From: Rhyacichthys aspro
Taxonomy: Eukaryota > Chordata > Actinopteri > Gobiiformes > Rhyacichthyidae
DNA: 64,000 bases
Assembly (NCBI GenBank): GCA_036850595.1
Contig: CM072155.1
Coordinates: 4,511,953 to 4,575,952 of the forward strand
Direction: 5' to 3'
The position numbers and the translations under genes were made by a program. Under the pieces are notes generated by a model that saw only the letters and a list, made by a program, of their open reading frames with translations, was not told where the DNA came from and did no database searches. Shown here one piece after another: positions 39,745-51,421 of this stretch (position 1 is the first letter of the stretch; every line of letters begins with the position of its first letter).

Positions 39745-40035
39745 ACTATTGTCTTTGTACGGTGTCCTTGAGTGTTAAGAAAGGCGCCTTGAAATAAAAT
39801 GTATTATTATTATTATTATTTATCATAGTAATAGTCCACTTACTTTTGTACATTTTAATTATTTAAATTGATGACAATTAGCAGACGTTTGGCAATATTG
39901 TAAATAAAGGAAAAAGATTATGTTAGAATTTATTGATCCCACAATGGAGAAAATCACATCACAGCAGTTCACATATAGTGCAAAAATAGTGTTGGAAATA
40001 TATAAAGAGAGCATGCAGTAAAAATATATACTCAG
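39745..40035. repeat. (ATT)n tract with LINE/SINE tail remnants
   Basis: The sequence gtgtccttgagtgttaagaa-aggcgccttgaaataaa followed by (ATT)n at 39801-39820 is the usual end of a teleost L2-like SINE/LINE. Next to it, 39925-39990 (gaatttattgatcccacaatgg, cacagcagttcacatatagtg) resembles another common retroelement end. Confidence 0.45.
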
Positions 40036-40689
40036 ACTTTAGAACAAATTTTAAATTGTATCTACCTACATTTTAGATATTGAATTGTAGTTTTTGCTGT
40101 AATTACACTTGGTTCAGACTTGTTCCTTGTTATATTTGCCTAATTTTGAGCATTGGTGCATTTAACAGAAACAGATCAAGGATTCAGATTAGAACACAAG
40201 TGCACATTTATTCAGTATTTAACAGACAAATATCTGTTGAAACACATATTTAAGCTTCACAGACCTCGCTTTCATTAATTACAGGTTTTCTCTGTTGATA
40301 ATCGTGAAATGCAGTCATCCATTTTACTCACATTAACATATCTATGAATGTAATACAAAGATACAAGTTTATGATGTCAAAGTCAATGTCAGAGGACGGC
40401 TGACTTTTGGTCTAGGGAAACCAGTCTTCTACAATGCAATACAATAATATAAAATAACATGATCATTAACTACTTTTCAAAAGAAATGTGGATGCGGTTT
40501 GAAGTGCTGGAAGTAAAGTATTCTTAAGAGAAAGTCTATCTTTTGGTGTACACTGATTAATTTAAGTTTTACAAATGAAAGATGGGAGCCTTAGCAGTGT
40601 CTGGCTGAATTATCAGGAATTGTTTCCATTTTATTATTGTTATTTGTATATTGAGGGAGAGTTCAATATTTTAAACCATTCATAGATAA

Positions 40690-40845
40690 TTCTTTATTTG
40701 CATCTGCCTGTCAGGATTTTACTGTAAAGACATGTATTATCTACAAACATTGGTGACAGTACATTTTTGCAAACATTAGTTACATCATTAATATACATTA
40801 AAAATAAGAGAGGTCCCAAAATGGAACCTTGAGGAACCCCACAAA
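40690..40845 (-). mobile_element. LINE reverse-transcriptase fragment (domain 4-5)
   Basis: A minus-strand frame of about 50 codons runs Gly-Val-Pro-Gln-Gly-Ser-Ile-Leu-Gly-Pro-Leu-Leu-Phe, then Tyr-Ile-Asn-Asp, then Phe-Val-Asp-Asn-Thr where the catalytic Phe-Ala-Asp-Asp-Thr should be. The mutated second Asp shows the copy is dead. Typical of jockey/L2/Rex-type non-LTR elements. Confidence 0.75.
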
Positions 40846-41297
40846 GTAGCATAGCTCTGAATTATGATTACTCGTAGACACATTTTGTTCTCTTTCAAGT
40901 TGATACAGTAGTTTTTTTTAAAGCAACTTTTTTATTTCAATATTTATTTGAATGTATGCTTTCATTTCATTAACATCAAATATGACTATCTAAACACGGC
41001 CAGACAGGAGGTGGATAGGTTCTTGAAGAGCTGGTTAATGGGCAGTGCCTTGCTACGTTCCTATTCACCACTTAGTATATAAAACTCCTTTCCATAGGTG
41101 TAATCCACAAAATGCTGTAAGACTGAACAGACCACATCTCTGTTTAATTCTGTAGTGATGGCTCAGCTGCATGGATCATCTGGAAAGTCAGTCACAATAG
41201 TGAACACCTGCTCACACTTCATTCACAAACACCAAGCAGGCTTTAAAAATGAATAAACTAGACATGAAAAACATCTACTCCCAGTCTCTGCAGTTCC

Positions 41298-42483
41298 TTA
41301 TCTGCCGTCCAAAGCCTTGTCCCTGGTGATGACCGACTCGTTAAACTTGATCATTAGCGTGGTGCCCTTGTGCCAGTGGGCTGTGACTTTGGCAGGGAAG
41401 CCGCTGTGTGTGAGAATGGCCTCCAGGATGCCCGCGGTGAAGGCGGCGCAGTTTAAGCTGCTGTTCTCCTTGGGCACAGAGATGTAGGCGTTAATGAGCG
41501 GATCCTTCTCGATGATGTAGTAGGTCTTATCATCGTCGTTGGCCTGCTCCAATTTGTCCGCCTCTTTTCCAAACAGAGACTTCCACACGTTCACCTAAAG
41601 CAAGACAACCAGTAAGTGGACTTAAAGGTGCCTTTATAAAGGAAACTTGTAGCTAGTTACTGTCTCTATTAGATAATGGTCAACATTGCACTATTGGTCT
41701 GTATAATATAATGAAAATCTGTTGTTACTGCAGTATCAACAATTGCATACACATATTACACTTAAACTGTTTGCATAAAAACTATTTTTTGGTTGTCAAT
41801 GTGACAGACACTCTCTTATCAAAAGAATTACAAGTTTAAAATAAAATTGTGGTCCAGCTGAATAAAAGTTGGTGGGTCTAGAGTGATCAGTAGAAGTATT
41901 TCTTGAGATAATTTTATTTAGTAAAACATTAACTCTGTCAAAAGAAGCGTTTAAATGTGATAATGTTATTGAAATATCCTACATAGTTATTGCAAATCAC
42001 ATGTTTTGCTAATATGGTAAAGCCCTAGCCACTATAAAGTTACTGAAGAACTAGAAGCTAGCAGTAGTAGAGGCTTAAACTAACTACACTGCTAATAATA
42101 TGCAATACTAAGGAGGAAGCTAGGCACTTTGCAGTATAGTCTGTTTAACTGACACTACAATGCAGTGAATTAATGCATAGTTTAAAGCCATCCCACCTGT
42201 TATACTGTCCTACCTTAATGAAGAGCAGCATGTTGAGCACTTTAGTCTCCCTCTTCCCGTTCTTCTCCCTGAGCACCAGCACGTCCAGCAGACTGGCCCC
42301 AACGCTCTGGCCCATGTCAGATAGGCGGGATTGCAGCTCGGTGACAGAGTACACCCGGCTCTGACAGTACTGCACCATCTCTGAGAACAGCAGGGCGAAA
42401 GCACTCACACTCACTTCTGTCTTGGGTCGGGTCAGTGGCCGCTCCAGGATGGTGGACTTGCCTTTTGTAAACCGTGTATCCAT
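41298..42483 (-). CDS. trappc5: trafficking protein particle complex subunit 5
   Basis: Two coding exons, 42483-42214 (90 codons) and 41594-41298 (98 codons plus TAA), give 188 aa, the human TRAPPC5 length. The start codon MDTRFTKGKS lies six bases inside an exon opened by ccttccag at 42489. A probable noncoding exon ends at 42966 (AAAG followed by GTAAAT), just before the (TTC)n tract. Family knowledge: TRAPPC5 (yeast Trs31) is a Bet3-family core subunit shared by TRAPPII and TRAPPIII, which act as Rab GEFs in ER-Golgi and autophagy traffic. Seen: RVYSVTELQSRLSDMGQSVG, the conserved VLNMLLFIK strand followed by the VNVWKSLFGK segment across the intron, and the AAFTAGILEAIL helix; no signal peptide or membrane segment. 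It lies tail-to-head with mcoln1, 2.0 kb apart, and head-to-head with pglyrp2. Confidence 0.96.
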
Positions 42484-43023
42484 TTTAATCTGGAAGGAAA
42501 GACAATAAACAAAACAGGTTAGCATTTACATAAATAAAATGTTTAGGCACTGTTATGAGTCCTTTCCTAAATGATAAGAGAGTTTGCTTACTAAAACCAG
42601 TCTTCAAAACATTACTTACCAACTAAATTATTGACTCATACAAATGACTAAGTAAACTGATAGCTCCCTTTCATACGTGATAGTTGAGAAAATACAGACA
42701 TGATACTGTAAGATTTTTTCTTTACTTCACAATCCAAATGGTTTCAAGTTCTAGCACTTAAGTCTATTTTAATCCTCCAAACACATAAATAGGATTGCAG
42801 CATTACAAGCTTATCAATATAAGCATTAGCTTTAGCATTCTGGCTAAAAATAGCGCTTGTATTTCCTATAAAACCAGTATCGCCCGAGTCACTTTATCAA
42901 ACCTGCCCAATCAATATAAATTACTTACTGCTTAACAAAATTGGTTTAGAGCGCTGTTTATTTACCTTTAAATCCCAAACCTTGTTAAAGTGAAGCTATT
43001 CGGTTTCCTCTACTTCCCTTTCT

Positions 43024-43050
43024 CTTCTTCTTCTTCTTCTTCTTCTTCTA
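43024..43050. repeat. (TTC)n microsatellite
   Basis: Eight to nine perfect TTC units, giving a GAA purine tract on the trappc5 sense strand near the transcription start. Confidence 0.9.
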
Positions 43051-43084
43051 GTGTTTTAATGTGGTTCGCGACAGCCTTGATTTC

Positions 43085-43098
43085 GCGCCACCTTCTGG
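43085..43098 (-). promoter_or_regulatory. CTCF-like site, one mismatch
   Basis: The minus strand reads CCAGAAGGTGGCGC, one mismatch from CCASYAGRKGGCRS. It lies just upstream of trappc5. Confidence 0.35.
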
Positions 43099-43374
43099 AG
43101 ACAAAATTTATGGTTCAACCTTCCCACAAAAAGAGTTTAAAATAAATATGTGAAGTTTTGCACATGAATATGTAACTTTTTAGTTTATTACACAGCTGTT
43201 TTAAAACCTAACAAAATGTTTCCCAATAAGAGATGCTGTTTGCTATATTATATATCTATATCTATAATTTGAAATATATATAGTTTTGAAGTGAATCTCA
43301 AAAAGTAAGTCTGGGGGCACACATTTACAAATATACATATTTTATTTAACATTTTTGTAATAAATTTCTACAGC

Positions 43375-43388
43375 TTGCCCCCTGGTGG
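43375..43388 (-). promoter_or_regulatory. CTCF-like site between trappc5 and pglyrp2
   Basis: The minus strand reads CCACCAGGGGGCAA, matching CCASYAGRKGGCRS at 13 of 14 positions with the mismatch in the last base. The motif is long for a chance match in AT-rich DNA. Confidence 0.5.
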
Positions 43389-43389
43389 T

Positions 43390-44600
43390 GGACCTTACCC
43401 CAAACTTGAAGCACATTGAGCCACAGGTCCACTTATTTTCTGAGAGACCATATTTTTCGAATCTTATGTCAGAGATGAATTTGAATAATTTAGATTGGAT
43501 AGGATATATTAGGAAACATTGTAAAATGTATAAAGATCTTTTACTGGTAACTAATATTGAAAGAATTGCCCCTTATTTGGGTAGCACTTTATAATAACTA
43601 CACATGTTTAAGCACTGGTAGAGCATTAATAAATATGCAATTCATTATGAATTAATTAACAAATGACAGATGTTATATTATTAGTAGATATACATTAACT
43701 TATTATTTAAAAAATGACAATGTAATAACATGATAAACTTGACTGAATTGTATGAGAAATGCTTTGTAAATTATGAATTAAGTTGTTGTGTAACAGTGAG
43801 TAGGCATTATAAAGTGTTACACTAAACTTTTACACAGATGTTTTTTTTTAATTCTCTCTATTGTAATTGTATCATAGTTATATAGTGTAATTATACATTT
43901 GTATTTATTAGTATGAAAGTACTGATAAATACAAACTTCATAATAAAAGAGCTGTAATATATTTACCCTCTATTCAGCCATAACTGTGGGAATTCAGTGT
44001 TCTATCCACACTCACCATTAACATATCTTCCCCTTTTCTGTCTCTAAAGATTGACAAATTTATGTCTGACCTTTGCCTTTCTGTACATTCCAGACTAGAC
44101 CTTGCATTGCATTTTTATTAGATTGACCAGAACACATCCACTTCCTGTTCTGGCCATCACATGACTACTCTATTAATTAACTAATAACTGCTCCAAAGGT
44201 TTGCAACTAATTTCGTAACTTACGATTCTTGTATGTGAGAACAATGACTTGGTGCATCATTAATAAGGCAAGACATGTTGAAGACATATAAATATTTTTG
44301 TCTGTGCAGCACAAATGAGTCACGGTGGTGGGGTTTCCGCCACTTGGTCCGGCATGGGAATGGACATGAGGACGTGGTTATTGCTACACAGAGGCCAACC
44401 AATGATTTGCAAAGCTTCCCGTTGGTTAAAATTATTCCTGTAGCATATGGTTTCACATGTAAATTCACATCAGTGATACAAACATGTTTTTTTGCAGGAT
44501 GTTGATGTAGGCATTATTCAGCAACCCCTTTGAGTCAGAAGAACAAGCTCTCCCCATCGCAGGTGCCACATTCCCAGATTGCTTATTTGTTCAGTCTCTG
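43390..44600. other. intergenic spacer between trappc5 and pglyrp2
   Basis: AT-rich with no supported exon or recognised repeat. The two genes are divergently arranged here, so cis elements for either may lie in it. Confidence 0.4.
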
Positions 44601-44617
44601 ATTGCAGTCATATCTAT

Positions 44618-44690
44618 GTTACGTAACTGGCCGCAGAGCTTGCACGTGAACTGTATATATGCGACTCACACAACAGGCACAGTTGCATTA
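44618..44690 (+). promoter_or_regulatory. pglyrp2: pglyrp2 core promoter: D-box, E-box and TATA box
   Basis: TTACGTAA at 44619-44626, inside the palindrome GTTACGTAAC, is a consensus site for PAR-bZIP/NFIL3 (D-box) and can bind C/EBP. A canonical E-box CACGTG lies at 44643-44648. A TATA box (gtatatatg) begins at 44653, so transcription should start near 44685, about 50 bp before the start codon. All three sites sit within 45 bp. Confidence 0.6.
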
Positions 44691-44737
44691 GAAGACTGGT
44701 GCTGAGGTTATCCAAGGCAAAGGATAAAGGCTGGAGG

Positions 44738-47700
44738 ATGTCCATGCTCTGGAGGTACACCCTGGCCCTTTGTGTGGTTCTTTTTGGTTCCTGCACTGAA
44801 GGTAATATTTGTTTGTGGCTGCACCCATTTTATAAAGAAGTATTTTGGTGATGTTTGGCTTTTTCATGGTTGTCTATGAAAAACTAGATCTACTATATAT
44901 ACTGTATGTAATAGATTTACAATTTCTAAAACAATATTTATAGTAAAACTACTATAGGTAATTAAATGGCATGCAATATGCTACATTATAACTTTAAACA
45001 TATGAATTTTCTTACTAATGATTTTTCAATAACATTCACTGCCTATAAAGGAGTTCCAAGTGTGGACAGTAAATTAAATAAACAGGCCACTTTTAAAACA
45101 ACAACAGCTGCGTAATTAAGTATTGACTAAAGAGATTTAAAATGTAATCAAGTGTTGCAAATATTTGTCTAATTTTAATTTGAATTTACTTACACAATCA
45201 ATACAAGTTGTGGCCATGGATGTTTATGGCACACAAAGGTGAGTAGATGTACTGTTGAAACTAATGTGTGGTTCATTTTCATCAACAAAACAAACACAAG
45301 ATGAACAAAGAGCATATCTTTGCTGCCTCTCCCACTCCACTGGTAAGAAAACACACATAGGCCATCCATGTGTGACCTATGCTCTTTAAAACCAAAGTGA
45401 CAATACTAGAGTAGTTTCGAAGTAGGCATCTAGACACGTGTAGTTTTAAATCTGAAGACATTTTACCTTTCTTTCAAATGCTTTTATCAATACAAGGTGG
45501 GCAAAATGAACAAACAAAAGTAAAAAAGGTAGTAAATCCAATATAGTAAAGTATAATATAGTACAGTATAGAATCAGTATTAGTGCCTGTAAAATACATG
45601 TGGGATCGTTTGGACTATGCTTTACGGTTTTTGTCTATCCTGTAGTACGTGCCTTCTAAAAAAAAAAAAGGGCTTGATTTTTTTCTAACCAGCATGATAA
45701 AGCATTCCTATTAGATTTAAAGCCTTTCTTAATAAATCAAGCAGAACTTTTTCTCGAACTTTGCATCTATTGAACTGTAGGTGCAGAAATTTTAAATGAG
45801 GGTACAAAGCGACCTTTTGCATCCACTTAGAACCGGCCTACTACACTGATACAGAAGTATAGTAACTAAAGTATAATTCATATTATTCTAAGCACTAATC
45901 ATAAATAAACTAAGATTAAAAGAACAAAACTTAATGATTGATTTGGATTATTTGTTTTACTGATAATAACAAGGGCATTTGTTCTTCAATGTATCAGTGT
46001 TAGTGTTTAAATTCTGTGTGTGTTTTTTCTCCACTGCAGCTTCATTTTCTTGGCACATGAATGACTTCATTAAGGCGTTAAAGCAGCTGGAAGACGCGAG
46101 TCCTGGGTTAAAGCCAATCCAAGTGCTGAGGGGCCTACGCAGTGCAGCTGGCCTTAATGATCCTTTCATCCAGCACTACCTTGGTAAAGCCAAACACACT
46201 CCTCCGTTAGACACCACCCTGTCACATTACCTTAGCAAGACTGTCCAACACGGAGTAACCGAAGATGGCAGAGAGCTAGGTGTGGTCCTGACTTCAGATG
46301 GGACCACTGTGGCGCTCAGACCCCTCCTTCTCGGCATCGAGGCTGGATTCCTCCGTAGGTTTAGATGGGATGTCCCAAGTCGTAATTCTATTGTCCCTGC
46401 TACAAAAATGTCTCCCCACATTGAAGATCTTGGACCTGATGGCTGCTGGGACAAGTTAACCCATCCCCAAACATTCACCCTCTCAGACCGACCATCTTTA
46501 CTCACCACCGCTCAGGTCAACGGAGGCATGGACGGCTTGATTCTAGGCCAAGAAGCTTTCAAATCCAGACGCAGATCTCTGAAGCTTAGCGGTTTGTTGA
46601 CAGCGTACTACGACCACCACCTGGATGAAAGAGGACTGGACGCCGCCCCACGCTTCATCAGCCGGCGCCGCAGGGAGAACTTCAGACAGCTAATGGAGAC
46701 CTCGGAGAGTAGCCTGGGTCTGCTGGGGATGGAGGCAGTGGCAACGGTCCAACTGCAGAGGAAACTAAAAGGCTTGCGGGACATGAGCTTGAAGCAGAAG
46801 AAGCAGACCATGGCTGTGATCAACAACAGAGTCAAGGAGTTAGTGCAAAAATACACTGGTAAGATTAAAAACAAGACTGGAAGTGAGAGTGTATTGTTAG
46901 AAGTTATATGGGACAACATTTTATGTATAAAAAAAAGTTGCGCTTTGGCATAAGCTTTGTCAAAATAAGGTCTTCTATACCACTAGGGAGGTAAACAACA
47001 TAGGTAGTAAAGTAAGGATTGTAAGGAGTGAGGAATTATTTTTATAGGAGCATTCTTGGAACAAAAATTTGAGTTGGCCTGTTTGGAGCATAAAAAAAGA
47101 TAGCAACATTGGCTAACAATGCTAGCCTGGATGCTGCAAATAGAACTAGTCAAAACAAAATAGCCATCCATGCCGCGCCCATTTGTTAATTTAAATAATC
47201 TGCTTCCATATTTTAAACACAGCAAACTTAACTCATCCAAAAAAACAACAAAATAAAAGCCTTAATCGACTTTAGCTAGCTCCTTTTGCAGCAGAATCTC
47301 ATGACTCCATCTAGTGGTACAAATGTGTATAACAGTTACGGGCCAGTAAATTTCTATTCATAAACACAATCATGCCTCTAAGAAATTTCGACTTGCTTTC
47401 TCAAAATAACATAAAAACAGTAAGTGAAAATGTAACTAAAAAAAATGTCAATATTTTAAGTTTCACTAATTTAATTACAGAAACTGTTTCCTCACTCAGT
47501 TGTTAGGAAACAATGTCAATACTATGCTACTAATACAAAAGGTTACTCTGTGCACCTTTAAAGAAAAGAAATGATGCTACAGCTACAAAATGCATCACTC
47601 AAAAATCAATCATGTAAGTGGACATGGTATTATGTAGGGTCTTTTATTACAACAACAGCAATTATTTGCACTACTAATTTCCCCGTTTTTTGGCAATCGT

Positions 47701-49672
47701 CTTCCACTTGGTGTTTCATCACGTCACCTTGTAGCAGGAGCTAATGGGAAATTTAGGTTTAGAGGAATTCAAACCAGGTGACAAATTGCTCCATGTGGCA
47801 GCAGCATTTATTGCCTTGTAACTTTGCTAGCCTATAATTAAAAACAACATGCTATCTAACCACAAAAGCATCATATGGTTCTCTGTAATGTGTTCCAGAC
47901 TGCCCACCTATCATCCCTCGGTGCATGTGGGGTGCGAAGCCTTACAGGGGAACCCCCACCAACCTCACTCTGCCTCTGAGCTCCATGTACATCCACCACA
48001 CGTCCACACCCAGTCAGCCCTGTGTGAGCTTCCAGCAGTGCTCAGCAGACATGAGGTCCATGCAGCGCTTCCACCAGGAGGACCGGGGCTGGGACGACAT
48101 AGGATACAGGTAACAGATAGCATGTTAAAGGGAAATCAAAGGGGCTATATGTAGTTTTAGTATAAGTCCAATTATTGTCACCAGGGGGAGAAAGTGTATG
48201 GAGAGCACCCTTAAAGCAACACTGGAGAGATAAAAAACAAAACAAACTGAATATAAATTTTATTAAGATACACAAACTAACTGTTAGGAGCTAGTCACAG
48301 TTAGCCCTGCTGCCGCTAATGGAACTCACTAAAACAAAATGACTACCCACCTGCAAAATCCTTGTTCTAATAACATACATTTAAAGCCAAAAGCCATTGT
48401 GCTACTTCATATTATTGATTGCTGAGGTTGTGAATGCGAGTGCAACCATCAGTATGACACTTGTATAGTTGTAGGTAAATTAGCAAATTTTCAAAAACTT
48501 TCAATAATGGCTTTTCTGACTTTAAACATTCTATTTTCATTTGAGAAACATTTGTGAAAATTACAGCATGACACAAATGAAATAAAGGTTTTCTGCTCCC
48601 ACTTTTTTTCAACTTTCCTATGTACCTATGCAGTGTCCTAAAAGTGTTGTGACTTCTATTACAATTTACTGCAGTTGTGTACATTGGACACTTAACTTAA
48701 AAACACCACCAGAACAGCATAAATAATAAATTAACTTTATAAACTAGCCAACTAGTGTCCGTTTTATTTGAGCTGCACTGAAGGCCAGTAGCTTGTGACT
48801 CCATCTAGTGGTACAAAAATGGTATCACAGAATTTAAAAACCAGTAGATTTCTGTAAATATCTTTTTTGCAGAGTTCATAGATGTGAGGGGAACTTAATA
48901 TCATCAAGATGACACTTATTTGGTCCATACATTAGTTTTTGATAAATTTGGTGCGCCATTAAAAATGTAAAATTCTGCAAAACTAAAAAGGTTATGATGC
49001 TATGATATTTTAGTGACACTAAATCAAAGTAAAACTACTAATAGCTCTAACTAATGTGGTTTGTCTAATATAAGATGTCCCACCTTCTTTTGTGCATCCC
49101 CAGTTTTGTTGCTGGTTCAGACGGTTACATCTACCAGGGCCGAGGTTGGCACTGGCAGGGAGCCCACACTTTGGGACACAACTCCAAGGGCTACGGCGTG
49201 TCCTTCATAGGGGACTACTCACATAACCTGCCCTCCTCACATTCTATGACACTGGTGAGAGATAAGCTAGCTTTCTGTGCCATTGGAGGGGGTCGTCTGG
49301 TAGACAACTTCATCCTGCAGGGCCACAGGCAGGTGGTGCACACTGCCTGTCCTGGAGATGCCCTCTACAGCGAGATCCAAGGCTGGGAGCACTTTGGGGT
49401 ACGTGCCTCAACAAGTCCAACACCGGCAAAGACAAGACAGTATTAACCATTCAGCAAAATTCTTTTCACACTATCTTTGCTGTTGGCTGTCTTGGCAAGC
49501 CCGGAAAAAAGGACATGTAAGCCCAAGTGGTATTCATCATAGCTTAGCATAATTGTGCTTCATGGACATGTCAAGGCAGTTAAAGCAACAGCTAAAATCA
49601 GACTTAGGGCTTTATGTTTCCGCATGTTTCGCTAATCTTCCTTTTTATTTCTTTTAGGAGGTGGACAACTGA
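44738..49672 (+). CDS. pglyrp2: peptidoglycan recognition protein 2 (N-acetylmuramoyl-L-alanine amidase)
   Basis: Complete, five coding exons: 44738-44801, 46040-46858, 47899-48109, 49104-49398, 49658-49672; phases agree, 467 aa. Family knowledge: a secreted zinc amidase that cuts the lactyl-amide bond between MurNAc and L-Ala in bacterial peptidoglycan. Seen: a signal peptide in exon 1 (MSMLWRYTLALCVVLFGSC, ending near Ala22); a long N-terminal region of about 270 residues in exon 2, as in vertebrate PGLYRP2; and a C-terminal type 2 amidase/PGRP domain (about 296-463). Zinc ligands are predicted as His327 (MYIHHTSTP), His439 and Cys447 (GHRQVVHTACPGD), with catalytic Tyr364 (GWDDIGY). All are present, so an active enzyme is expected. 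NLT at 316-318 is a possible glycosylation site. Human PGLYRP2 is longer (576 aa), mainly in the N-terminal part. The last exon encodes only four residues. Introns 2 and 3 hold copies of repeat family D. Confidence 0.95.
44802..46039 (+). other. pglyrp2 intron 1
   Basis: AT-rich intron of 1.2 kb starting GTAATA and ending ctccactgcag. No recognised repeat or conserved element was seen. Confidence 0.6.
46985..47370. repeat. dispersed repeat, family D (copy 1), pglyrp2 intron 2
   Basis: Contains aactagtcaaaacaaaat-agcc and, further on, catgactccatctagtggtac and ccagtaaatttct. The same blocks occur in order at 48130-48870 in the next intron. Family not recognised, although the ccatctagtgg word is common in fish repeats. 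Confidence 0.5.
48130..48870. repeat. dispersed repeat, family D (copy 2), pglyrp2 intron 3
   Basis: Blocks ggaactcactaaaacaaaat-gactaccc, tgtgactccatctagtggtac and aaccagtagatttct match copy 1. It has extra sequence between the blocks, and a T/G/A-rich block near 48165-48230 (attgtcaccagggggagaaa). Confidence 0.5.
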
Positions 49673-49877
49673 ACTAGGCCTTTATCAGCCAGTGAAGACA
49701 CCATTGTTTGATTAAAAACCTGACATTAGTGGCTGACTTGTTTACTTTTTTTTATTTTTATAAGCCTCATGTCTCTCAATTCAAAGGGTAAAAGCTTGAG
49801 CTAGCAGTTAGCTGTACTTGACTCTACAGTGTCTAAATCAATGTTAGCTCAGTAGGTTAGCTTGTAGTTTAAAAAAA

Positions 49878-49883
49878 AATAAA
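49878..49883 (+). terminator. candidate pglyrp2 polyadenylation signal
   Basis: AATAAA 206 bp after the stop codon; a second AATAAA lies at 50042. Either could serve. Confidence 0.35.
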
Positions 49884-50672
49884 AATCTTCAGCTCAGTAT
49901 GCTTATTTAAAAAAATTGAGCTTTCCATTTGAACAATTTTGCAGCAATTTTGTTTTGACTAGTTCCATTAGCGATAGTAGAGCTAACAGTACTTTGCCTA
50001 ATTTGACTGGCTAGCAAGTAGTTACTGTGCAGGGTATTCAGAATAAAAATACATTTACACTTCACTTTTTATAACCATTCTTCTAATGAAAGATAATAAA
50101 AACAGTCTAAGCTATTTTATTCAGTTAATTTCATTTCTATATCCTCCATTCTTACAGACAGATAGGTGTTCAATGAGAGTTATATATATATATGAGAACT
50201 TGGCCCAACATAAAGTAAAATGTCACACTATGTGGGGTAAATTGCCTCATGGACATTCCCAAAAAAGAAAACAACATCCAGTTTAGTGATGTATATTTTA
50301 ACATTACACACACAAATGAATCACATTTTTGGCTATACTAAAAGTGTAGCTAAATCTGATATAGTCTTGAGGCTTGTATATTCAAGAAAATCATTGACAT
50401 TGAGAAATGGTACACTTTGTCATTTGAAATATGTGCTTATCTGTTCCCAAAACAAAGTATAACAACAAAGGCACAACTTCTGTGACAACTTCTGCAGTGT
50501 GCCTAAATCTCCCTCGTATTAATATTAAAATAAATAAATAAGTTGGTTTAGTTTATAGAAATTATTATATAGAATTGATTGTATCAATAAATATCTCTTT
50601 TCATTGTATTACTTGTTTATTCCTGGTCTAGCTTTCAGTTTTTGGGTATTTTGGAGAAATTTTTACATGCTG

Positions 50673-50686
50673 CCAGTAGAGGGCGC
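50673..50686 (+). promoter_or_regulatory. CTCF-like site, full consensus match
   Basis: CCAGTAGAGGGCGC matches CCASYAGRKGGCRS at all 14 positions on the plus strand. It lies 1.0 kb after the pglyrp2 stop and about 400 bp before the GC-rich wiz promoter. Confidence 0.6.
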
Positions 50687-51039
50687 CAAATGAGCAGAAA
50701 TGAGGAGATAGTGCTCGTAATTCTCACTAATTAATTACGGACATATAATTCACTGACAAACAGTGGATGCATAGAGATAAATATGAGTCGTGGTATTATA
50801 CATGAACATGCTTTTAATTTAAATGACACAAACTGCATAAATAAAATGCATAAATTATAATTAGCCAAGCAGATTAATATTGACTTCTAAAAAGTTATAT
50901 ATGGATAAAATGAGTAGCAAATTAATCTAAAGTGTTTAACTGTACAACCTTATAGCCTAATCTTGAATATGCAAATCTAACAGCAGTGGTTTACTTCGAA
51001 AACTTTGGCTCACCTTCATGATCACACCAACACAAGGTG

Positions 51040-51421
51040 GGTGCTGTCGTAAAGTTGAACTCTCTGAACTTGCCCCTCTCTGCGCCTTTTACTCCCAACT
51101 CTCCCGGTTGCCCTCCCTCGTCTGTCCGTCGACGTTACGCACACGCAGCAGCCGTGGCGCGCCTCTAGGCCAAATAACATGGAGTCCTCCTCCGCCTGGC
51201 ATCTCCCAGGGAGCCATGCCGAAGCCCGAGCAGCCGCTTAGCAGAGCCCTTCCGTCCGTCCGCCGCGGCGCCAGGCACAGGCTCTTCTTCTTCTCCTTCT
51301 CCGTCTTCTTCTTCGCTGCTGCTGCTGCATCGCGTCTGCACGTAAACCTTCAGCTCCTATGACGAACGCAGCTTAAAAACAACGAGCCTCCCAGTGCTAT
51401 CCGCAAAGCAGGCCGATTCCA
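51040..51421 (+). promoter_or_regulatory. wiz: wiz CpG-rich promoter and noncoding exon 1
   Basis: A GC- and CpG-rich block with clustered cg dinucleotides (gtcgacgttacgcacacgc, gccgtggcgcgcc, cgccgcggcgcc) ends in a donor (CCA followed by GTGAGT, exon end 51421). The next good plus-strand acceptor that leads to the wiz start is at 53560. Short ATG frames in the block have no splice-compatible continuation, so the exon is taken as noncoding. Confidence 0.55.

Larger units (their letters stand above)
42966..43100 (-). promoter_or_regulatory. trappc5: trappc5 promoter region and noncoding exon 1
   Basis: A donor at 42966 (minus) implies a noncoding first exon of some tens of bases upstream. 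A (TTC)n tract covers about 43024-43050. Just beyond, TTTCGCGC at 43081-43088 is an E2F-type site that overlaps a CTCF-like motif at 43085-43098. Confidence 0.45.

Noticed and set aside
45957..46508. Minus-strand frames across pglyrp2 exon 2
   Set aside because: Shadows of the real coding exon on the plus strand.
48183..48196. tcaccagggggaga as a CTCF site
   Set aside because: Several mismatches to the consensus and placed inside repeat family D.
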